Below, one piece after another: positions 57,201 through 64,000 of a stretch of DNA of 64,000 nucleotides. The notes under the pieces are model-generated. The model was not told the DNA's origin. It worked only from the letters and a program-made list of their open reading frames with translations, and ran no database searches. Origin of the DNA: Ditylenchus dipsaci (taxonomy: Eukaryota; Nematoda; Chromadorea; Rhabditida; Anguinidae); the NCBI GenBank assembly GCA_004194705.1, contig SADC01000106.1:1-64000 (forward strand), written 5' to 3'. Made by a program: the position numbers and the translations under genes. How positions within the stretch are numbered: the stretch's first letter is position 1; each line of letters opens with the position of its first letter.

Positions 57201-60200
57201 CAAACTCTTCTTCATCAGTGCAGCACACACCTCCACCTGGTTTCGAGACGCCTAGTCGCAAGTCAAGGTAGGTAAATTTGGAATTTTTTATCTAGGTTTC
57301 AAATCCAAATTCACATTATTAAGTTGCTCATTAGACAGACCTCCAGGATTCGAGACCACCACGAGCTCTTCCCCTCCGGGTTTTACTAGTGCTGCCAAAC
57401 CAACTAGTGTGATGCCGCCCAGTGTGTTCTCGCCCCAGAAGAGGGTGGAAGTGAATGTTGGTAAAAGTGTAATACAGACACCTGAAGAACGGGGTCCTGA
57501 CCAGTTGCTTAGCTTCATAAGTAACGTCAACAACAAAAGAGAAGAAAATAATCAGGTAGTTCAAGAGATTTTCAATCTCAATTTAAAGTACCATGGTTTT
57601 GCGCGCAGCGGTTGTCCCCCGCCAATTCAAAAAAGTTTCCTAATCATTGAACTTCTGTACGGATTTTTTAACTCGGTTTCTAAGAAAACTATACCTAAAA
57701 TAAATTCTAGGCCTTATTTTGTTAGAAACCAAGCTAAAAAATCCGTAAAGAAGTTCAATCATTGGGAAAATTTTTGAATTTGCCGGCGACGACCGCTGCG
57801 CAAAACCATGGTCCTTTAAGTATGTATACAAGATCGGCTTTCGGGCTTTGTACAAAGTTCTCACCTAGTGACTGGGTATGGTCAAAAAGGTGCCTTAATC
57901 GCAGCTTATCTTTCTGCTTACATTTATGCGCAAATTTGTGGCTGTGGCCCAAATCCGAAATTTATTTGGGTTTTTATGTGGAGTTTTTATGAGACAAACT
58001 AGTGAATAATTGAAAGTTATATTAGCATCATTTTATCAGAATAGCTAAATTACTTAAAGGACCATGGTTTTTGAACGCAGCGACCTTGTGACGACAGCCT
58101 TTGGGCGGTCTAAGTCCTCGGCTGCCAGACACAGAATTTTAAGGTCGAGTACGCGGTCGTTGTAGTAGGGATTTGAGGGCTAATCGGAATAGGGGAGGGG
58201 CTTTTAATATAGGCAGTTTGGCCTAGCAATTTTACTTTTAATAAATCGATAGCAAATAAATGCGGTTGAAAAGCTTTATTTTTACTACTTTCTTTTCTTT
58301 TTACAACAAATATTATAGACAGCTTTCTTTCTAATGCTTTTCGCCCAACACTTTTTAACACAACTGATTGCTTTTAGCTCTAGGCAGCTGCCTCTCTGGT
58401 CTACAGTCAGAGACTGTAGACCAGAGATGCAGACACCCAGGCTGTACATACTACAAATAAATATGTTTTGATCTTCCCCTGCAGGCCTATGAAAGGGAAT
58501 TTGCGGCTAGCAGGGGGGTAGGGGCAGCTCTGGTAAATTCTTTGCGTCGGAGACGCAACAACTTTCCAAAATTTGAATTGGCGGGTGACAGTTTTTTATT
58601 TCGAAAATGTTTTTTGAATTTTTTTATTTCGATTTTAAATTAACATTTTATGTACAGGGTGTCCCAAAAACCCCTTACCTTTCAAGGCATCGTATGACCA
58701 ATTTATATTACACTTTTTTAAAAACTTTGCGTCATTTTGTAGCCCTGGAAATTTTCTATTGAATGGTATAAAAGATTTTATTACTGAAAAAAATTTATGG
58801 GCACATTAACAAAACTCAAAACTTCGATTTCAAATCCCGGAGTTTTCAGTTTTTGTTGAAAAATGAAACTTTCAAAAATTTCAAAAATTTTCAAAAGCTG
58901 TGAACTTCATGACGTAGCGCATATCAAGAGCTACAAAATCCACTTAACAGAAAACAAATTTAGATCTGAGTGTTGAGATATGGTCCTTTGAAACAAAAGC
59001 CCAGAATGAAAAAATGCACTTTTTCAAAATGCCTTTCAACCTCTAAATTGACTTAAAATGTGTTAAGAGCCAAATAACAAATTTTCGGAACAAGTTAACG
59101 AAATCGTTATGCACCAATCGAAAGAAAGTGCAAGAGCTACAAAATCATGTGTTCGAGACATATATGCGAAAAAAAATTCGCTATAAATAAGCAGCCTAAA
59201 AATAAGTTACGAATTCTTTAATTGTACAAAAACTGAAAATTCCGGGATTTGAAATTGAAGTTTTGAGTTTTGTTTTGTGTCCATAAATTTTTTTCAGTAA
59301 TAAAATGTTTTGGTACTTTTTCGGCTGACATCACACCTTCAATTTTTCATTTTGCTGAATTTTTGCCCAGTTAAATACATATTTTATACATATTTTATTT
59401 GAAGTACCATAATTTTGGTATTTAACAATAAAAAGTATGCAAAAACGTTTGAAATAAAAAAAGCACGCAGACTAATTACCTTATTTTTCCTAATTAAACC
59501 CCACCCCCTCGTTCAAAATCGTGTTTCAAATTTCAAACGTTTTTGCAACATTTTTGTTGTTAAATACCAAAATTATGGTACCTCAAAAACATTCATTCAA
59601 ATCGCATTCATAAAACATTCATTCAAATGACAGCTCGAAAGCAGAAATAATTTAAAAATTTGAATTGAAAACACAAAAAATCAACAAAATGCAAAAATTG
59701 AAGGTGTGATGTCAGCCGAAGAAGTTTTTATACCGTTCGATAGAGAATTTCCAGGGCTACAAAATAAAATAAAGTTGTTTTTTAAAAGTGTAATATAAAA
59801 TTGGTCATACGATGCCTTGAAGGGTAAAGAGTTTTTTTTGGGACACCCTGTTTTAGTCTAGGAATATCTATGAATTAATATAGGTATTTATAATGTAGTG
59901 AAAGTAGGCTTAGTCGTCCGATCTGGCAATGTTGGGCTCGACTAGATGGTTAAAAATTTTGATAAAATTTCAGATGCAAACAAAAAATCATTTAAAAATA
60001 AACTGTTGAATATTTGCGAAGTTAAAAAGTGTCCCCGCTAATTCAAACTTATGAAATGACGCTGCGTCCAAAAACCATGGTCTTTTAAAAATGCTTAAAA
60101 CATAAAAGGGAAAAGACATAGAGGAAAAGGAAAAGAATAAGGTTGCTTACTTTTCTATTAAATTTCAATTTTCGACACCGCGAAACCCGATTGTCAACAA

Positions 60201-62595
60201 AACATAGCTCAAAAACGAAACTTTAAAATACGAAATTTGAATTGCTCATTTCATGTCGAGAATATCTCCTTAACAGCGTTAAACCAAGGCTGCCATATGT
60301 CTTTTTAAAATATTTGTTTTTTTGGCAACCCAATTTTTTTTTTAAGTTTTATTCAAAATCTTTTTTTTTTCGCTTCAAAATGGCGATAAGCACTCGATAA
60401 AATGCAATTTTTTGTATATATTTCTTTTTTTGCGAAAATGTCCTTTTTGAAATTTTGAGATGGCAGCCCTGCTTTAAATCCCAAAAACATTATTAAAGAG
60501 GGGGGGGGGTGATAGCCTTAACAGAAATTTGTCAAAATCACCGCAAAATTAAAAACTTTGTATTTGGATTAATGCGCAATCCAGACATTCGATCGATTAG
60601 ATTTCCCTAGTCTGAAAAAACCAAATATTAACATTAAAATTGCAGAATGTTTCCAAAAAGCCAATTCAAAAGCCAGAAGAGAATTCCAAGCCGCAAAATA
60701 ATGGCCACTTCTACGAGTCTGACTTCGAGGAAGACTTTGGTGACCTACCCGCCCCTAAACCCCATAAGGTACCGGAGGGAATTAGTATTTCTAGTCGCAA
60801 ACCAGCTGAGCATTCCAACCATCAGCAGCCCGTAATGTACAAAGTGGATGGTAATGGATTAATCACCAACTATTTGGAAGCATTCCATGCCAGAATCTTA
60901 CTAGTCAATCAAGTGTAAGTGATATAAAGGCTTGCATGACCAGAAATATAAGCATCTGATCAGATGGTCGATTTTCTTTCGACGTTTTTAAAGACTTCAT
61001 GCATATTTTATCTGACACACTTATACCAGAAGATAGCATAAATGCTCAGCTATCTTTGGATATTAACCAAGTCCCGTAAAAAATCCATAAAGTTTGTGTA
61101 AAACTCAAAAAGAGATAAGATAAGTGCCTGGAGATAAGTGCCAGATAAGTGCCTGGATTTTTAAACATGTGTTTCAGGTCATATTTTCGAAATTTTATGC
61201 TTAAAAATAGCTACGTTTTAGAGCTAGCATTTAGTAAAACAAACTATTAAAAATTTTGAAATAACTTTTAGAAAATGAAAAATAAATCCGAAAAATTGAT
61301 CAGACTAATTATTTTGGTCAGAAGATAATAATCTACTTGGTTTTTTAGCATGCAGAGAATTGGGACGCCAACGACGATGTGCTGCCCTGGGACAAAATGG
61401 AGAACATCGAACAAACAGTGGCAAACCTGAGTCGCCTGCATCAACTATATCCCCAGGGATGCACATCACTACAACTTTACAAGTTTGATGAGGTTAGTGC
61501 TTACTGAGGGCACTGGACTTGCCATCACCATCAATATTAAAAACGAATTTCATACAAAACATTGTCTGGGTTTATTTTTTCCATCAAAGCAAGAGTTGTG
61601 AAAGGGGAAGGTTACTGATCGCATTCTCGGTAGAATTCTGGTCTAAATAAAGATTTTGACCGGCATAGGGTTTCAAAACGTTCGGTTGTGAAATTTTGGT
61701 AAATTACATGATGCATGTTTTTTATTAAAAAAAGCAAAGTCACGCAGCCCTAGATTTTAGCTCACTGATATTTTTTCTAACTTTTTTAAAACCTGTGGAT
61801 CTCCATATTCCTGAAATTCTTCAGTAGAGTTGGATGGCTAAAATCCAGGGTTACATACAAGTAAATTTTTTTCAAATTACAATAAAAATTTGAAGAGAAA
61901 AGACAATTAGAAATTCACTGTTAAAATGTAGTTATTTACTTGTGAAATTCGGACAACTCAATTACAGCAAAAAAATTAATTGAGAGACCGACTCTTAGTT
62001 CTGACTAGATTCGACCGGTCAACTTTTCAAAAATGTTTTGACGGTCAGAATGATATTTGCGGTTTAAAGGCACTGGAACATTTGTTTTTTTCTACTTTCA
62101 ATGGGAAATTAAAAAAATTTCAGGCGGTGCATTTAGTGAAATTAAAAAATCTATGTAGATAGCCAAAAAGGACCCATGATCGAACTAATCACACCCCGTG
62201 TTTTCAGGCTTTGCGCCTATCCAGCGTAGAGTCAGAGGAGTGCAGCTCTGGTCAAAACTTCCTATCCATGGCCTACCTCATCGAGAACGAGATGTTGCAG
62301 GTGTGCCAGGGTCTATTTATAGTCAACCCCGCAGTATTCTCCACCTCCTTTGTCCGGCTAAAAAGAAACTTTTGCTCCAACCTCTACCGTCTCTTGTACC
62401 AATTTGGAGGACAGGCTAAAATCCAGGACATTTGCCTGAATTGGTCAGTTAGCTTAAAGTCAATTTTATGTGGTTGAAATATTTTTTAGAAAGAGCTAGT
62501 GCCATCCGGATGCAAGCTTGGAGCTCAAGATTTGTTGCGCCTTTGCAACAGATACCCCCTCCTGTTCACTCTCAAGGCTAGTCAAAAGGACAAAT
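51249..62595 (+). CDS. Nine-exon gene with PPGFE motifs, partial at 3' end
   Basis: Exons: 51249-51284 (MARQPARLRRNR), 52448-52564, 53354-53724, 57065-57267, 57339-57555, 60646-60912, 61349-61492, 62208-62447 and 62490-62595. Junction phases agree throughout if one base is missing near 53424; 567 codons result. The last exon ends in phase 1 at a GTGAGT donor, with no continuation seen before 64000. The N-terminus (YLESVYNN..LRELHLDLFDIVENNPNF) and the C-terminal block (SNLYRLLYQFGGQAKIQDIC, then GAQDLLRLCNRYPLLFTL) both have the helical, P-hydrophobic pattern of small winged-helix domains such as LOTUS; that is inference. The middle is low-complexity, with HTPPPGFETP and PPGFETTTSSSPPGF. A role in RNA-associated complexes is possible but unproven. 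I do not recognise the family. Two donors (60912 or 60914; 62447 or 62443) are alternatives. Confidence 0.6.
51975..52220. repeat. MITE of the TACCGTATTTCC family
   Basis: The left end TACCGTATTTCCTCTAATTA and the right end AATTAGAGGAAATAA enclose AAACCGTCCCCCTCTA repeats. It is located in intron 1 of the nine-exon gene. The terminal sequence matches the transposase-bearing copy at 2702-3853. Confidence 0.65.
52686..52973. mobile_element. Short fold-back element with GGGTATTTTG arrays, 9-bp TSD
   Basis: The perfect ends GGTGCAGGATC and GATCCTGCACC are flanked by the 9-bp duplication ATTTTTCCG (52677-52685 and 52974-52982). Subterminal tandem units are CAAAATACCCAAA on the left (about four) and GGGTATTTTGTCTTT on the right (about seven). 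The 120-bp centre is AT-rich. It has the same organisation as the other array-ended elements but a different unit. It is inserted 121 bp after exon 2 of the nine-exon gene. Confidence 0.82.
54220..54367. repeat. MITE, AGTCAAAGTGAACCCTCGATTTAACGG type
   Basis: AGTGAACCCTCGATTTAACG and the right end CGTTAAATCGAGGGTTGACT are inverted. An internal third copy (GTTAAATCGAGGTTCACTTT near 54278) lies between them. It is related to the ACAGTCRAACC family and sits in intron 3 of the nine-exon gene. Confidence 0.6.
55028..55112. repeat. GAATTGATCCACAC tandem array
   Basis: Five degenerate copies of a 16-18-bp unit, CACCGAATTGATCCACA, lie in tandem. No inverted partner array was found nearby. Confidence 0.6.
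55502..55718. repeat. TTAA-flanked MITE
   Basis: TTAA at 55498-55501 and 55719-55722 flanks arms AGGGCATATTAGCGCGTTAC and an inverse ending in GGTATGCCCT. Inner arms with GCAGGGACCAGGCATATT are inverted near 55655-55680. It is non-coding and lies in intron 3 of the nine-exon gene. Confidence 0.65.
56001..56383. mobile_element. Non-autonomous element with 8-bp TSD
   Basis: The ends GGTACTAATTCGGTTTACAC and inverse are flanked by the 8-bp duplication CTAATTCC (55993-56000 and 56384-56391). The left interior has tandem GACCGTGAACGAATT units (56040-56105). The right interior has CACTTTTCTGCCGCA units (56170-56285). The two internal arrays differ, unlike the symmetrical fold-back elements. The family is not identified; 8 bp fits hAT or a MULE variant. 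Confidence 0.72.
57587..57815. repeat. TTAA-flanked MITE
   Basis: TTAA (57583-57586, 57816-57819) flanks arms AGTACCATGGTTTTGCGCGC and inverse. The inner arms (ACTTCTGTACGGATTTTTTA) are shared with the copies at 9283 and 38209. It begins 31 bp after exon 5 of the nine-exon gene. Confidence 0.7.
58655..59850. mobile_element. CAGGGTGTCCCAAA fold-back with nested insertion
   Basis: The left end CAGGGTGTCCCAAAAACCCC follows TA. The right end TTTTTTGGGACACCCTG is followed by TT. Long inner arms (58680-58870 and 59220-59310 plus 59735-59840) are inverted. A separate palindrome (about 59318-59730, arms GGCTGACATCACACCTTCAA) interrupts the right arm. It is Tc1/mariner-like by terminus. It lies in intron 5 of the nine-exon gene. 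Confidence 0.6.
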
Positions 62596-62663
62596 GTGAG
62601 TTCACTTACTGCTCTTTTCGAACTCAAAAAATTTGTGAACGTAGAAATGACCAGAATAAAATT

Positions 62664-63526
62664 TAATGGCTTGTTCACAATAGTCTGAGTTGGAGTCACA
62701 GTGGCGTGGCAAGACTTGAGCAATAATTTGACAAATGATTTACATATTTAGCGCCACACGATTTGCACACCCATATAAGCACCTCAATAATTAACTCGCA
62801 GGATTTACGACTGTTAGATGAGAGAATGTGAGAATTGAACTGTGGGAAATGCGCTCAAAGTTTTGCGCTGCATGCTTGTATCGTGCAAGATCTGCGCCTG
62901 ATGTATTTTCCGCCAATATATGCTCCGCAAATTTTGTGCAGCAAGATTTTCTACTGTTTAATAAGAAACTGTAAGATTTGAACTGCAAGATTTGCGCACG
63001 AAGATTCGTGCCGCAGTTTTTGTACTGAAAGATTTGCGACCCGAGATTTACAATAGGCGAAATTGTAAAGTTTTTCAAAAACAACTGGCAAAATCAGAAT
63101 CCTCGCATTCTTGGAACAAAACCATCAAAAAAGAACTAGCAGGAGCCTTCCAAATCAAGGAAATCAAAGATAAAGAGCAAATCTTGCGTCGCGAATCTTG
63201 CAATGCAAAAAACTGCGGCACAAATATTGCAGTGGAAAAATCTTGCAGTTCATATCTCACAGTCTCTTGCCTAACACATGTAAAACTTGCGGCGCAATTT
63301 TTGCATCGCATATGTTTGCATCGCATATGCCGTCGGGGTATCGGAGTGAACATTAAAATTATTTTTTGTTTATTTTTGTCATATTTTGCTGGAAATCAAC
63401 ACTTTTGAGGCTGCTAAAGAGATAACAAACGTGATAGCTGGAATTTCAGTAAAACTTAGAATAAAAAGCGTTTACAATAACGATTTTTGCAACTCCTATC
63501 CAACTCCGACTATTATGAACAAGCCA
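62664..63526. repeat. Element with inverted GCAAGATTTGCGC arrays
   Basis: The ends GGCTTGTTCACAATAGTCTG and inverse CGACTATTATGAACAAGCC enclose 863 bp. The left half has scattered direct copies of GCAAGATTTGCGC-like words (62895-63045). The right half has inverted GCGAATCTTGCA words (63178-63300). It resembles the array-armed elements but is more degenerate and shows no clear target duplication. It lies just after the last recognised exon of the nine-exon gene. Confidence 0.55.
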
Positions 63527-63721
63527 TAAAAAATTTTAAATGAAAAATGACAGAGACACAGCTTAAAAAAGAAGCGAATATCTACACATTTTTTTAAAGG
63601 TTTTTTACATTTACATCAGGTAGCCCTGCGATTCTAGTTTCTAACGAGGTATTATTTTTCGCAACAACTTTGCAAAATATAACACAAAAAGGTATAAAAA
63701 GTATGAAGCAAATTATCTTTA

Positions 63722-64000
63722 TGACTTACCGTATTTCCTCTAATTAAACCACCGGTGGGTTTATTTTCAACCTTCCACACGGGGTGGGTTTATTAGAGCG
63801 GGTGGGTTAATTAGAGCGGGTGGGTTTATTTTTCAACCTTTAAGCTTTTTAATGATTCCATAGCAGCCGATAAAGCAAATTTTATTCAAATTTTCATGAA
63901 AATATAAAAGATTTCAAATAAAGTTTTATTCAAGGATGTTGGAAAACAAATACAATTTGCAAGTGTGTTGGAAAACAAACAAATAACAAGGATGTTGGAA
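63722..64000. repeat. TACCGTATTTCC-family element, cut by the window end
   Basis: TACCGTATTTCCTCTAATTA at 63729 is followed by repeats of GGTGGGTTTATTAGAGCGGG and later by GATGTTGGAAAACAAA direct repeats near the edge. The right terminus lies outside the window. Confidence 0.6.

Noticed and set aside
60355..60510. Retrotransposon or poly-A insertion suggested by long T and G runs
   Set aside because: There is no target duplication or reverse transcriptase fragment. Homopolymer runs are common throughout this sequence.

Overview
The window is nuclear DNA from an invertebrate animal. It contains spliced genes with canonical GT-AG introns, an E75/Rev-erb-type nuclear receptor DNA-binding domain and a complete eukaryotic ribosomal protein eL31. 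No bacterial operons, rRNA or CRISPR arrays were seen. Base composition is AT-rich and gene density is low. Small introns of about 35-70 bp sit beside multi-kilobase introns filled with repeats. The eL31 C-terminus and the E75-like receptor suggest a protostome, possibly an ecdysozoan, but the lineage cannot be fixed from this window.

Layout. (1) 2.4-12.9 kb, + strand: a six-exon gene of about 727 codons with a MIF4G-like helical segment. Its introns hold several transposon-like palindromes. (2) 13.2-16.9 kb: a nest of inverted repeats, including a hAT-type element with an 8-bp target duplication. (3) 17.3-18.4 kb, - strand: a weak multi-exon gene or gene remnant. (4) 20.5-23.4 kb: a full-length Mutator-like (MULE) transposon with a zinc-finger/DDE/SWIM transposase, flanked by a perfect 9-bp duplication. 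Its inverted ends are built from short tandem repeats. (5) 25.7-31.3 kb: a 5.6-kb structure with inverted arms of about 800 bp. (6) 33.7-43.3 kb, + strand: the nuclear receptor, whose DNA-binding domain is interrupted by a GC-AG intron. No ligand-binding domain is visible. (7) 45.1-45.6 kb, - strand: the three-exon eL31 gene. (8) 51.2-62.6 kb, + strand: at least nine exons of an unrecognised gene with repeated PPGFE motifs. It runs on with no visible end. The remaining sequence is mostly MITE-like palindromes.

The most notable system is a group of fold-back elements whose terminal inverted repeats consist of tandem arrays of a short unit. Four were delimited precisely (8026-9279, 20505-23373, 32385-33091, 52686-52973). 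Each has a 9-bp target duplication, but the four use unrelated array units. One carries the MULE transposase that could mobilise the others. This resembles the Foldback/NOF arrangement of Drosophila.

A technical point affects all gene models. In the transposase and in three of the four recognised host genes, about fifteen reading-frame breaks all go the same way: each is explained by one base missing, usually in a short homopolymer. This looks like systematic one-base deletions in the assembly rather than independent pseudogenisation.
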